Positions 7,381-16,304 of a DNA stretch of 46,507 nt are shown piece after piece. Position 1 is the stretch's first letter; each line of letters starts with the position of its first letter. The notes under the pieces are model-generated. The model was not told the origin of the DNA, did no database searches, and saw nothing but the letters and a program-made list of their open reading frames with translations. Both the position numbers and the translations under genes were made by a program. Source of the DNA: Planctomycetota bacterium (GTDB lineage Bacteria; Planctomycetota; UBA1135; GCA-002748355); NCBI GenBank assembly GCA_002685965.1, contig NYZE01000121.1:1-46507 (forward strand), in the 5' to 3' direction.

Positions 7381-9807
7381 TCAGTCGCGCCACACGATCT
7401 TTCCCTTGTCGACGCTCCAGTCGAGTCCGAAGAACCCGGCCGCGCGAACGCCGGCCGTGCCGTTCGACAGGATGTCCGGTCCGGCGACGAAGACGTCGGG
7501 ATAGTGCACGCCGGAGACGAAGTAGGGTAGGCGGTCGGCAAGTCGCATCCCGGCGACGCCGGTCCCGGTCACGACGCCGACCAATGCGCGTTTTTCACCG
7601 TGGCGCGGCCAGCAGAACAGGCACGCCAGGTCGTCGCCCTTGACTTCACGCTTGCCGATACGCACGGCGCCCGCTGTGACCTCGACCGGACAGCCCTTCA
7701 AGACCTGGTCCCAGCCGGCGTTGGTGTCGCGCCGACCGTAGAGGATCACGCTGCGCCCCTCGTAGGCGAGCGGGTCGAAGTTGGTGTCCCGGACGATCTC
7801 GACGCTGCCGTTGCCGCGATACCAGAACGTGTCCGAGTCGTAGCGCGCTTTGGCCAGCGTCAGTCCTTGCTCGACGGGGCTACCCCCGGTGCCGACGACG
7901 CAGACGAAGCGGTTGGCGAAGGCATGCTTGAACGGTCCGTAGCGGTGCGGCCCCTTGGCCAGACTTGGTGGTGGCGCAGCAGCCCATCCCACGGCGGTCT
8001 TGGCCAGCCGAATGCCCGACTTCGCCTTGGCCCACTCGACGTCCAACTCGCCGCCGTCGAGTCGCACCGCGACGTTCTTGCCGGCCGGCATGTGTCCGGT
8101 CTCGAGTCGTAGTTGTACGACGTTGTCTGTCTTGCCGGTGAAGCGGCGCTTGTGTGGGTCGAAGCGGATCTCGACGCGGCTGGGTGCGTTCTGCTCCTCT
8201 TGCTGCTCGATCACGGCCCAGTGTGCTTGCGACGAGACTGCCGGGTTGACCGTCGTGAAATCGACGAAGCGAACCTCATCGACGGCCGGTCGCCGACGCC
8301 GGGCGAAGAAGTCGAACATCGGCTGCCAATCGACGCAGCCAGTCCCGGGCTCGTCGCTGTCGTTCCACCAGTGCCCCGCGCCGGGTTGCTCGTGCCATTG
8401 CAGGTCCTTGTGGAACTCGCCGAGCAGCTTGCGCATCGCGCGTGCCTCGCGCACCGGCACGTTGTCGTCCTTGTCGCCGTGCAGGATGTAGACGCCGTGC
8501 TGGACGTAGTTCCGCGCCAGCGCGAGCGTGTCGCTCGATGACGCGGCGCGGCGCAGTAGCTGCTGCATCGGCGTCGGGTCCTTCCAGTTGCGCGCGCTCG
8601 AGTAGGACCAGAAGCTGGCCCATCCGGCGCTCGGGCCGATCGCGGCCCATTGGCTCGGGAAGGTCGCGCCGAGGTGCCAGGTGCCATGGCCGCCCATCGA
8701 GTGCCCGGTCAGGTAGATGCGCCGCTCGTCGACGTCATAGTGGTCGAGTGCGTCGCGCAGCACTTCCATCGCGTCGAGACGGCCCCAGTCCTCCCAGTCG
8801 AAGCCGAACGGCCGGCGGTTCGTTGGCGCGACGACGTGGCACCAGGGCTTGGGCGCATAGCACGCGGCCTGCCGGGACCCCTCGACGCCAGCGCCGTGAC
8901 AGGTCAACACCAGGGCCGGCTTGACGTCGTAGGTGACGGTGCGTGTCGCCGGACTCACGGCGTAGTACTGGACGCTGCCGTCGGCCGCGCTGACGAAGGT
9001 GCGGCGCAGCCTGTCGGTCCGATCCGTGCGCTTCAGCGTGACCTCGGTCGTATCGAGGACGCCGGTGCCGCGCAGTTCGAGCTTGAAGGATGCCAGGCCC
9101 ACGGCGCCCGGCTTGACCTTGAGCAGCACCCCGACCTTGCAACTCGACATCGGTGGGACGTTCGTGATCGTGCTGAATGCCGGGCCTTCGCCGGCCACTT
9201 GCACCCAGACCTTGTGCTTCCATTCGGTGGTCGCGTTGAGCAGGCGCAGGCCGACCCAAGCGTCTGCTGGCGCACCGGCAATGAGGTCCGGGATCGTCCG
9301 GTCGTGTTTGCCGAAGGTGATGCCCGCCTTCGCTGGGCGGAAGCTCGGCTGGATGGCGCCGCGGCCGCAGCGAAACAGGAACTCGTTGCGTCCCTGCTGG
9401 AGCTGCACCGGGATCTCGAACCAGCCAGCGCGGTAGGGGTTACCGCCGCGTGGCGCGCCGTTGAGGTAGACCATCGAATGACCGCGTGCGGTCAACAGGA
9501 CGGCTTGCGCGGTCGCTGACTCGACGATGCAGAAGGCGTAACCTCCGCGTTGCGCGGACACCGTTCCCTTGGCGAGCTTGGCCGCCTTCCAGGCGAGTTC
9601 CTTGCCGTCCGGGAGCTGGACGAGGGTGCCGGCGGCGGGCGTCTTCCAGGTTCCGGCGACGATTTGCGCCTCGATTGCGTCGGTGTGAACGGGCGAACGT
9701 CCACCGCGGCCGGGGTTGGCCAGTACCAGCCAGTCGGTCGGAAAATCCTGGGAACGAACCGTGCCAGCGGCTACGGCGGCGACGATCGAAGCGACGAGGA
9801 AACGCAC
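7381..9807 (-). CDS. Secreted alpha/beta-hydrolase (prolyl-oligopeptidase/esterase type)
   Basis: An 808-residue exported protein with a signal peptide (about 1-19). The first third is beta-rich and carries no catalytic motif. The hydrolase core runs from about 300 to 500: LVLTCHGAG forms the oxyanion-side strand, GHSMGGHG near residue 366-373 holds the nucleophile Ser, and GAGHWWND near 475 holds the catalytic His. The C-terminal third again looks beta-rich, with DILSNGTAGVRAAGFFGLDW near the end. This layout is common among planctomycete enzymes annotated as prolyl oligopeptidase family or carbohydrate esterase, and the substrate is likely an ester or peptide outside the cytoplasm. It is followed by the kinase gene on the same strand after 236 bp. 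Confidence 0.85.
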   Translation of the reverse strand: MRFLVASIVAAVAAGTVRSQDFPTDWLVLANPGRGGRSPVHTDAIEAQIVAGTWKTPAAGTLVQLPDGKELAWKAAKLAKGTVSAQRGGYAFCIVESATAQAVLLTARGHSMVYLNGAPRGGNPYRAGWFEIPVQLQQGRNEFLFRCGRGAIQPSFRPAKAGITFGKHDRTIPDLIAGAPADAWVGLRLLNATTEWKHKVWVQVAGEGPAFSTITNVPPMSSCKVGVLLKVKPGAVGLASFKLELRGTGVLDTTEVTLKRTDRTDRLRRTFVSAADGSVQYYAVSPATRTVTYDVKPALVLTCHGAGVEGSRQAACYAPKPWCHVVAPTNRRPFGFDWEDWGRLDAMEVLRDALDHYDVDERRIYLTGHSMGGHGTWHLGATFPSQWAAIGPSAGWASFWSYSSARNWKDPTPMQQLLRRAASSSDTLALARNYVQHGVYILHGDKDDNVPVREARAMRKLLGEFHKDLQWHEQPGAGHWWNDSDEPGTGCVDWQPMFDFFARRRRPAVDEVRFVDFTTVNPAVSSQAHWAVIEQQEEQNAPSRVEIRFDPHKRRFTGKTDNVVQLRLETGHMPAGKNVAVRLDGGELDVEWAKAKSGIRLAKTAVGWAAAPPPSLAKGPHRYGPFKHAFANRFVCVVGTGGSPVEQGLTLAKARYDSDTFWYRGNGSVEIVRDTNFDPLAYEGRSVILYGRRDTNAGWDQVLKGCPVEVTAGAVRIGKREVKGDDLACLFCWPRHGEKRALVGVVTGTGVAGMRLADRLPYFVSGVHYPDVFVAGPDILSNGTAGVRAAGFFGLDWSVDKGKIVWRD

Positions 9808-10148
9808 GGGTGGCAGCCTAGCGCCCGGGTGTGGTTCCCGACTGTCGCGGCTAGAGGAGTTGCCTGTTATTCCGTTGCAAGTCGATGGCCATGACTTCGT
9901 AACAGGCAGCCATGACTACCAGCTTGTCATTGCGCATCCGGCTGGCCCTGTCTCGCGGTCGAGTATCCGATAGGCGCTGACCCGGGCCGTGATGGCCGCC
10001 ACCGAATCGACCCCTTTCAAACGGGCCAGCGCGTTGTCGCATCTCGAAGGCGTCACAGAACTTCTTGCCGGGCCGCGATGAAACACATCGCCACGCCGAA
10101 CAACGCGACCGTGCGCGTGATCACCCCGTCTCATCGAGGCTTGCGTGC
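9808..10148. other. Intergenic, 341 bp, no clear gene
   Basis: No convincing gene lies here. Short minus-strand frames exist (up to about 70 codons) but none has a recognisable domain or ribosome-binding site. The notable content is a nested inverted repeat at 9861-9908, 54 bases upstream of the secreted esterase gene. The stretch may also hold the esterase promoter. Confidence 0.5.
9861..9908. repeat. Nested inverted repeat (hairpin element)
   Basis: The outer arms TGCCTGTTA (9861-9869) and TAACAGGCA (9900-9908) match perfectly over 9 bp. Inside them AAGTC (9879-9883) pairs with GACTT (9893-9897), enclosing the palindrome ATGGCCAT (9885-9892). It could be an operator, an mRNA leader hairpin for the downstream minus-strand esterase gene, or a terminator for the fusion gene that ends at 10149. 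Confidence 0.5.
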
Positions 10149-12899
10149 CTACGGCTTGATGGTCCGTAACCTCTGCTCGACGGCGCGTGGATCGACGTCG
10201 CGCGCCCGCATCTGGGCCGACTTGGCCGCGAACGAAAGCGGATTGCCGAACGCTGGCGCGTCCCAGTGCTTGCTCAGGTCGTCGCCGAGGTCGGCCTGCC
10301 AGTCCTCGAGCCCGGCAGCGAGGTTGGCGGGATCCCGGGGGATGCTCGTGTGCGCGCGGGCGCCTGCGACTTGCAGACCATCGGCGATGGACCTGAAGGA
10401 GAACGCACCGCTACCGATTGTGAAGTCGCGCAGCCTGCTGTCGAGCACGACCGACCCCGCCTCGACCCGGCCGCGCGCGAGAGTGCTCCCGACGATGACG
10501 GCGCGGTTGGCGGTGACGTCCGCCACCGTGCTCCCGAGCACGAGACTGTTGCGGACGTCGCCGCGCGAGATGGAGGCCCCGTCACCGACGAAGTTGCCAT
10601 GCGCGTCGCGCTCGAGGTGGTCTATGCATGCCAGCGCGCGGGCGAACTGCCCATGGCGGTCGTCGGCGAGCGCTGCGACGAAGGTCTGCCGTGCCCGGTC
10701 GAGCTGGCCGATGTCGGCCCAGTAAAGCTGCTCGCCGAAGTCCACGACCCTGATGACGAGCGGGTGGCCGCGCTTCGCCTCGATGCTCGCGCGCAGGGTC
10801 CGGCAGCGTTCGTAGAAGTCGGGCACGCTTTCGAGCAGCTTCACGATGCCTGGATCGGCCGCCGCCTCGGCGCGCCAGGACCGCTCGTCCTGCGTCAGCG
10901 CTTCGAACAGGTAACCGTCAACGTCGAGAGCGCCGCCGAGATCTCCAAAAACTCTGGCCGCCTCTTCGAGGAACAGGTGTGACAGTGCCGGGCTGCCGAT
11001 GTGTACGTGTGCACGCAGCGGTGTGTGGGAGGGTCTTGCTTCCTCGGCGCCGAACTTGCGCATGAGCTGCTCGCGTGGCCGACGGCGTACCTGCTCGATC
11101 AATCGACCCGTGTGCGGGTCTGCATGCAGCCACTCCTTGTTGCGTGAGAGGTCCTCGGTAACGAGGCAGCGCGCGCCGAAGCGCACGGCATCCGTGTCCG
11201 ACAGGTTGAGGCCAACGAACGCGTCGGCGTTCGCCGGCAGTTGCGGCTCGTCGCCCCACTTCCAGCAGACGCCGCGAAAACCACAGCGTTCGAGCTCGCT
11301 CTGGACGAGTGTCCACGTGTAGAGCGATGCGGTGGCACCGTTGAACCAACTACCGTCACGTTCGTGGCGCACGAGCAGCGGCAGGAAGGGTTTGATGCCC
11401 CAGAGCCTCTGGGTGAGCGGGCTCAGGCGGGCGCCCTGGCCGGGCAGCATGACCCCGACCGCGACGCGCTCGTGGTCGAGCCTGCCGTGTTCCGCCCGGT
11501 GTGCTCGCAGCGCGTCGAGCAACCCTAGGAGTTGGCCGCGTCGCTGTTGCTCTTCGTGCACGAATACTGTCGTCGTGCCGTCGGCTCGAAACAAGCTCCG
11601 GCGCAGCGTTGACAGCTGATCGCGAACGAGGTCGGCGTCGCCGCCGTTGCTGACCGCGATCACATCCGAGGGCCCGCGCGACTCGTCGACTGTTCGCCGC
11701 AACGCATCGAGCTGCGTAACCGATGCGGGGATCGGAACCGAGACCTGGATGACCTCGGATGCGTGATCGACTGCTTGGATCCGATACGCACCAACGCCGA
11801 GTGGAACGAGTGCCGAGCGGCCCTGCTCGAGCACGGCTAGTTCGTCTCCGGCCGCACTCTCGATGCGAACCCGACCGTCGATCGCGTGCAGCGTGTGCGG
11901 CAGCGTCGCCCCGTTGTCGTCGACTGTCTGTTCGAGGTCTGGTCGGAGGTGATGCAGCACGAACGCCTCGCAGGCGATCGAGCGGCACACGCCCGGCCGG
12001 CCAGCTACCGGGTCGATGTCGACCCGAAAGTCGCGGGGGTTACGCGGCGCGAGCCGCATGACGCGGAACGCCTCCTCGATGTGGAGGGGTCTCGCTGGTA
12101 CCCGCGCGTGGTCCCAGGCGAGAAGCGTTGGTCCGGGAAGCCGTACTTCCAGCATCAAGATGCCGCGCCGTTCGGGGTTGCCGAGCGCGTGCACCTCGGC
12201 GGAGCGAATGCCCTCGTCGCTCGGCGTGGCGTTGAAGATGACGTCACCGCGCTCCACCGGAATCTCGTTGAGCGCTGCCAGCGCTTCGGCGCCGATCGCA
12301 TCGAGAGTCTGTCGCAAGGCCACGATGCGCGGCGCATGGTTCGCGGAGTCTTGGGCCTCGAGCTGCAGTAGCTCTTCTTGGGTGCGGCGTCCCTCGACCA
12401 ACAGGTTGGAGAGCTGGTCGGTGTCGACCCCATCACGAAAACCGAGTCGGATGGTCGCGCCCGGGTCGGCCTCGAGCACGACATAGGCTTCCGGCAGACC
12501 GACCGGGTGGCCTTGCACCGACAGGAGCTCGTGGATGTCGAGCATCTTCGGCAGCACAGGCCACCGTCGACCGAACCCCCTGACGAACCGCTCGCCGAGC
12601 ACCTGTGGCCCCGCCAGGGACAGTAGCTCGGACAGCGCGATCTCGGAGTCGTCGCGCAGCTTCACGATGCTCGGGTGCGCGCGAGCTTCCGAGTCGGTCG
12701 GATCAGCCGAGACCTCGAAGGACTCACCGACCCGAGTTCTCTCGGGGGTCGCGACGCCCTTGATGGTCGCGAGCTGGCGGCGACTCCACGGGCGCTTGAC
12801 CAGGTTGTCAGGTCGGAGGACGAGGACCGTCGCAGCGATCTCGCGGATAGCGTCGTCGTCGCCGTCCCGGATCGCCTCAGCGAGGGTCGTTGGGGCCAC
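10149..12899 (-). CDS. Class I phosphomannose isomerase fused to nucleotidyltransferase-like and left-handed beta-helix domains
   Basis: A 916-residue cytoplasmic protein. Residues about 28-420 look like a class I mannose-6-phosphate isomerase: LRPDNLVKRPWSRRQLATIKG, then LLSVQGHP and LPEAYVVLEADPGA (His and Glu of the zinc site), VERGDVIFNATP, EVHALG and a second cupin with GRSALVPLGVGAYRI. From about 430 a region with VGVMLPGQGARLSPLTQ and KPFLPL recalls sugar-1-phosphate nucleotidyltransferases, but the usual GGxGTRL loop is altered. YWADIGQLDRAR fits the end of such a domain. Residues about 790-860 (GDGASISRGDVRNSLVLGS and onward) read as left-handed beta-helix turns. Together it may interconvert and activate a hexose phosphate. 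The order is the reverse of the known GMP/PMI bifunctional enzymes. It may form an operon with the CBS gene 6 bp upstream. Confidence 0.7.
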   Translation of the reverse strand: MAPTTLAEAIRDGDDDAIREIAATVLVLRPDNLVKRPWSRRQLATIKGVATPERTRVGESFEVSADPTDSEARAHPSIVKLRDDSEIALSELLSLAGPQVLGERFVRGFGRRWPVLPKMLDIHELLSVQGHPVGLPEAYVVLEADPGATIRLGFRDGVDTDQLSNLLVEGRRTQEELLQLEAQDSANHAPRIVALRQTLDAIGAEALAALNEIPVERGDVIFNATPSDEGIRSAEVHALGNPERRGILMLEVRLPGPTLLAWDHARVPARPLHIEEAFRVMRLAPRNPRDFRVDIDPVAGRPGVCRSIACEAFVLHHLRPDLEQTVDDNGATLPHTLHAIDGRVRIESAAGDELAVLEQGRSALVPLGVGAYRIQAVDHASEVIQVSVPIPASVTQLDALRRTVDESRGPSDVIAVSNGGDADLVRDQLSTLRRSLFRADGTTTVFVHEEQQRRGQLLGLLDALRAHRAEHGRLDHERVAVGVMLPGQGARLSPLTQRLWGIKPFLPLLVRHERDGSWFNGATASLYTWTLVQSELERCGFRGVCWKWGDEPQLPANADAFVGLNLSDTDAVRFGARCLVTEDLSRNKEWLHADPHTGRLIEQVRRRPREQLMRKFGAEEARPSHTPLRAHVHIGSPALSHLFLEEAARVFGDLGGALDVDGYLFEALTQDERSWRAEAAADPGIVKLLESVPDFYERCRTLRASIEAKRGHPLVIRVVDFGEQLYWADIGQLDRARQTFVAALADDRHGQFARALACIDHLERDAHGNFVGDGASISRGDVRNSLVLGSTVADVTANRAVIVGSTLARGRVEAGSVVLDSRLRDFTIGSGAFSFRSIADGLQVAGARAHTSIPRDPANLAAGLEDWQADLGDDLSKHWDAPAFGNPLSFAAKSAQMRARDVDPRAVEQRLRTIKP

Positions 12900-12905
12900 G
12901 GCCCC

Positions 12906-13481
12906 TCACCGCTTGCGCGACGTCCGTGCCGCCTTCTTGGTCGTGCCCTTGGTGCTCTTCTTCTTGGTGCTCTTCTTGGCAGCTCGCGCGCGGCTGGGCT
13001 TCGGCTGCAGCTGCACCGTGGGTTGGGTTGACTTGGTGCTCCTGGTCTCCGTGCGCGGCGTCACGATGGCTGCCAGAGTGTCGACCACGGCGGTGGGCTC
13101 GAGGCCAGCGCGACCGGCACGAACGACGTCGCACAGTGAAAGGACGCCGACGACCCGGTCGTCGCCATCGACCACGGGTAGGCGCCGCACCTGGTGCTCG
13201 GCCATGACCTGTGCGGCAGCTGCTATGTCATCGTCAGCGCGGCAAGTTACGACGTTGTGCGCCATCGACTGATCGACACGCAGCCGGGTCAAGGACTGAT
13301 GCTGGATATAGCCACCCATGCAGATGTCGCGATCGGTGATCATGCCGACCAGGTGGCTGTCATCGTCGACGACGGGCAGCGTCCCGCAATCGTGGCGCCA
13401 CATGAGCTGGGCAGCCGCGTGAAGCGAGTCCTTCGGCCGGCAAACGTGCGGGGCGAGGGTCATGAGGTCTTCGACGTTCAT
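12906..13481 (-). CDS. Tandem CBS-domain protein with histone-H1-like basic tail
   Basis: I place the start at the ATG at 13481 (191 residues), preceded by AGGAAAC; earlier in-frame ATGs at 13556 and 13631 add a poorly structured N-terminus, and the latter would run into the divergent lipoprotein gene. Two CBS motifs fill residues about 1-125: DLMTLAPHVC through GTLPVVDDDSHLVGMITDRDI, then SMAHNVVTC through RRLPVVDGDDRVVGVLSLCDV. CBS pairs bind adenosyl nucleotides such as AMP, ATP or SAM. The last 45 or so residues are a low-complexity Lys/Ala/Ser/Thr/Arg tail ending in TSRKR, like histone H1 tails, suggesting DNA or RNA binding. It lies 6 bp upstream of the isomerase fusion gene on the same strand. 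Confidence 0.82.
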   Translation of the reverse strand: MNVEDLMTLAPHVCRPKDSLHAAAQLMWRHDCGTLPVVDDDSHLVGMITDRDICMGGYIQHQSLTRLRVDQSMAHNVVTCRADDDIAAAAQVMAEHQVRRLPVVDGDDRVVGVLSLCDVVRAGRAGLEPTAVVDTLAAIVTPRTETRSTKSTQPTVQLQPKPSRARAAKKSTKKKSTKGTTKKAARTSRKR

Positions 13482-13575
13482 TGTTTCCTGCTCGACGGAA
13501 GGGGGGCCGAAGTGTGTCGTGTAGCCGGGAGACGGGTGTAGTTCGGACAGAGACATCGCGCAAGCGCTAAAGGCA

Positions 13576-14277
13576 TTGAGGACACTCGCACTCAGTTTGA
13601 CCGCAGTACTCTCGGCGTGCGCGTCGAGCACGCCGACTCGACCAACGGCGCCACAGGACCTGTTGCTAACGCTGGCTTGGGGGCAGGCTGCGACCGAACT
13701 GCACGTCTACCGTGTCGGGGAGGCGTGGCGCCTGCGCATCCGTCGGCGCACCGGTGACGCTTGGCCGCCTGTCTTTGCCGCGACCTTCACCAGCGAGTTG
13801 TCCGACGATGAAGCTGCTCAGTTGGCGGGGGGGATCGAACGGTCCGGCTTCTTCACGCTGCCACCGATCATCGAATCGCACGAGCACGCCGACTCGCTGC
13901 AGCTTCGGATTCGTCAGCGCGGCCGCACTCACCGCGTGCTCGCACGTGGGCGGAGCCAGCCGGCGCTTGACCGTGCGATCCTCGCGATCGACGGCCACCT
14001 GCCCGTCGTCCTGCCGTCACCGCCCGGTTGGTTGCGCGAGGCAGGCTTGGCGCGGCGCGGCCGGCCGGGTCTCGTCGTGGATGCAGCGAGTGCGATCCGG
14101 TTTCACCAGGTGTGGCTGGCTGAACAGCCGGAGCGCGCGGCCCTGCGCCTGGACCTGTTCGCTCTGTTCCTGAGTGTCGGCAAGAACGACAGGGCGGTCG
14201 AGCAGTTGCGATCCCTGCAGCGTGATCCGACCCTCAAAGGGCTCGTGCCGGAGCTGAGACAGCTGTTGCGAACCTGA
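13576..14277 (+). CDS. Hypothetical lipoprotein
   Basis: A 233-residue protein starting with TTG at 13576, divergent from the CBS gene. The N-terminus MRTLALSLTAVLSAC fits a lipoprotein signal with the lipid-bearing Cys at 15 (lipobox LSAC). The mature part contains no domain I recognise; it has a beta-rich front half (ELHVYRVGEAWRLRIRRRTG) and a helical C-terminus with AVEQLRSLQRDPTLKGLVPEL, like a degenerate TPR-type helix pair. It ends with TGA just before the efflux operon but 61 bp away, so it may or may not be co-transcribed. Function unknown. Confidence 0.7.
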   Translation: MRTLALSLTAVLSACASSTPTRPTAPQDLLLTLAWGQAATELHVYRVGEAWRLRIRRRTGDAWPPVFAATFTSELSDDEAAQLAGGIERSGFFTLPPIIESHEHADSLQLRIRQRGRTHRVLARGRSQPALDRAILAIDGHLPVVLPSPPGWLREAGLARRGRPGLVVDAASAIRFHQVWLAEQPERAALRLDLFALFLSVGKNDRAVEQLRSLQRDPTLKGLVPELRQLLRT

Positions 14278-14338
14278 TGACGGAGTCCAGGGAGCCTCAA
14301 CCCTTGGCCTCTCGGTGGCCGATCGATTAACATTGACG

Positions 14339-14800
14339 ATGGTGTCCACTCGATCCCCCCACCACCGCATGACCGTATGGCTCTGTGTCGCGGCCGCCGT
14401 GCTCGTCGCCCTGCTGCCGGCGGTCGGAATCACTGTGTGCATGGGACACGATGGTCACGTCGGCGTGGCGACGACCACGACGAGTCCGTGTGCCTGTGAT
14501 CACGGCGCCGCAACCGCGGTCGAGCGCGGGTCTGCGCAGCCGGATGACCATCCGCCGTGCGATGACGTCGCCTTGGATCCACCGCTGTTCTATCGAGGAG
14601 TGGACAGCAACCCGGCAGCCTCGGCGCGCTCCGTTGCGCCGGGCAGCCCGCCTGCCTCAGCGCATGTAGTCGACCCGATCAGTACAGCCAACGCCATCGC
14701 GATCGTTCGTTCTGCTCGTGCTCGGCTGATGGCATCGGTCGGCGCCTTGCGGCCAAGCCCGCAGCTTGGGCACCAGCGTGTGATCGTCCTGCTGATCTAG
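14339..14800 (+). CDS. Small Cys/His-rich membrane-anchored or secreted protein heading the RND operon
   Basis: A 153-residue protein from the ATG at 14339; a GTG at 14315 in frame would add eight residues. One hydrophobic segment (about 13-32, VWLCVAAAVLVALLPAVGI) is followed by a metal-ligand-rich patch: CMGHDGH, then CACDH and DDHPPCDD. The rest is low in known structure. Small Cys/His-rich proteins of this kind often sit first in heavy-metal efflux operons, and a periplasmic metal-binding or sensing role is a fair inference. It precedes the outer-membrane factor gene by 61 bp. Confidence 0.7.
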   Translation: MVSTRSPHHRMTVWLCVAAAVLVALLPAVGITVCMGHDGHVGVATTTTSPCACDHGAATAVERGSAQPDDHPPCDDVALDPPLFYRGVDSNPAASARSVAPGSPPASAHVVDPISTANAIAIVRSARARLMASVGALRPSPQLGHQRVIVLLI

Positions 14801-14821
14801 CTTTCCCGATTCCTGTTGCTT

Positions 14822-14839
14822 CGTCTCCGCTTGGAGACG
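14822..14839 (+). promoter_or_regulatory. Intercistronic hairpin in the efflux operon
   Basis: CGTCTCC, loop GCTT, GGAGACG forms a perfect 7-bp stem between the Cys/His-rich gene and the outer-membrane factor gene, just before its GGGAGGAG ribosome-binding site. No U-run follows, so it is more likely an mRNA stability or attenuation element than a terminator. Confidence 0.45.
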
Positions 14840-14861
14840 CAGTCGGAAACCGGGAGGAGAG

Positions 14862-16304
14862 TTGGATACGCAAGCAAACTCCATCGTGGCGATGGGACCG
14901 AGCACAGGTTCGGCACGACCCATGGCAGCAGTGATCGGCCTGTGGCTGACGCTGGTGCTCGGGTGCACGCCGTACTCGCCGGATCCGTTGCTCGACAGCG
15001 ACTTCCATGCGGTCGCCAGCGAGCGCGAGAAGGTCGACGCGGAACACGGATCCGCGGAGCTGTCGCTGACCAAGGCTGCCGAGTGGCTGCGTCGGCGAGG
15101 CCCTCGCGTGCGGGAGGCCCTGGCGCGCTATAGGACAGCGCTGGCCCGAGCCGGGGTTCGCTCAGCCTGGCCGAATCCCGGCATCTCGCTCGGGCCCCAG
15201 TTTGGGTTCGGCCCCAACGTCGACATCAACAAGGTCGCCCCCTTCGTCAACCTGGGCGTGACGATTCCGCTCAGCGGAAGGCTCGCCAAGCAAGATGATG
15301 TCAACGCGGCCGTGGCCGAAGCGGCGCGCGTCGATGCGCTCGCTACGTTCCGGGAGCTATACCTTGAGTTGCGTGCACGCTACTTGCGGCTGGCAATCGC
15401 ACGTGAGCGCGAGGTCGTGCGGGCCGGCGTGCTGAAGGGTGCTGCAGCATCCATGGCCGCCGCTGACGACCTTGTCGTGGCTGGCACAGCAACCGCGCTC
15501 GATGTTTCGCTCTTTCAACTCGAACACGCGCGCGAGCGAAGTCGCATGCTCGGTGCCAAGCTGGCAACCAGCAATGCGGCCGCGGACTTGTCCGATCTGG
15601 TCGCCGTTAGTGCGGCACGCCTCGGCGTACTTCCGGAGGCGGCGCTGCCGTCGTTGCCCGAGAAGGTGCCGCCCGCGCAAGGCTTGCGAGACTTGATCGT
15701 GAGGGAGCATCCGCGCTTGTTCCGAATTCGAGCCGAGTACGAGGTTGCCGAGAGGCAACTCCATCTCGAGGTCACGAAGCAGTATCCGGACCTGTCCTTC
15801 GGACCGTCGTTTGGCGTCGAGACCGGCGAGCGCAAGGCGATGTTCGGGCTCGCGTTCGGCGTCGAGCTGCCGCTCTTTGACCGCAACCAGCAAGCGGTCG
15901 CGGAGGCCATCAAGCGGCGTGAAGAGGTGCGCACCAAGTACGAGAGCGAGGCCAACCGCATCCTGACTGCGGTCGAGCGGGCGCGCGCGACGGTTGCGCT
16001 GGTGTCGGCTCAGAGCCAGATCATCCGCGAGCAGGTTCTGCCCGCGGCACGGGCCAACGTCGAGATTGCTCGCAAATCGCTGACGGCTGGATCGGCGACT
16101 GCGATCCAACTCCTCGACGCCGAGCGCAGCTTGCGCCAGGTGCAGCTCGAGGCCGTTGCAGCGCGGCTTGCCGAGCAGCTCGCGTGGTCCGACCTCGAGA
16201 AGGCGGTGGGCCATCCGCTCGTTGAGTTTCAGGCGGATTCGCGCGGCGGGGCCGGCGCACCACCACGCGATCTCACGGACAAGAGACAAGGAGATGGGCT
16301 ATGA
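14862..16304 (+). CDS. Outer-membrane efflux factor (TolC/CusC-like), lipoprotein
   Basis: A 480-residue outer-membrane channel of the TolC/CzcC/CusC family, the exit duct of an RND efflux pump. The N-terminus has an export signal ending LVLGC (Cys35 from the first start), a lipobox. The rest is a duplicated pair of long helical, Ala/Glu/Arg-rich segments with PNPGISLGPQFGF and YPDLSFGPSFGVE as the paired beta strands, typical of the fold. The TTG at 14862 follows GGGAGGAG but with very tight spacing; the ATGs at 14892 and 14922 give shorter signal peptides and are possible starts. The stop overlaps the adaptor ATG by four bases (ATGA), so the two genes are coupled. Confidence 0.9.
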   Translation: MDTQANSIVAMGPSTGSARPMAAVIGLWLTLVLGCTPYSPDPLLDSDFHAVASEREKVDAEHGSAELSLTKAAEWLRRRGPRVREALARYRTALARAGVRSAWPNPGISLGPQFGFGPNVDINKVAPFVNLGVTIPLSGRLAKQDDVNAAVAEAARVDALATFRELYLELRARYLRLAIAREREVVRAGVLKGAAASMAAADDLVVAGTATALDVSLFQLEHARERSRMLGAKLATSNAAADLSDLVAVSAARLGVLPEAALPSLPEKVPPAQGLRDLIVREHPRLFRIRAEYEVAERQLHLEVTKQYPDLSFGPSFGVETGERKAMFGLAFGVELPLFDRNQQAVAEAIKRREEVRTKYESEANRILTAVERARATVALVSAQSQIIREQVLPAARANVEIARKSLTAGSATAIQLLDAERSLRQVQLEAVAARLAEQLAWSDLEKAVGHPLVEFQADSRGGAGAPPRDLTDKRQGDGL

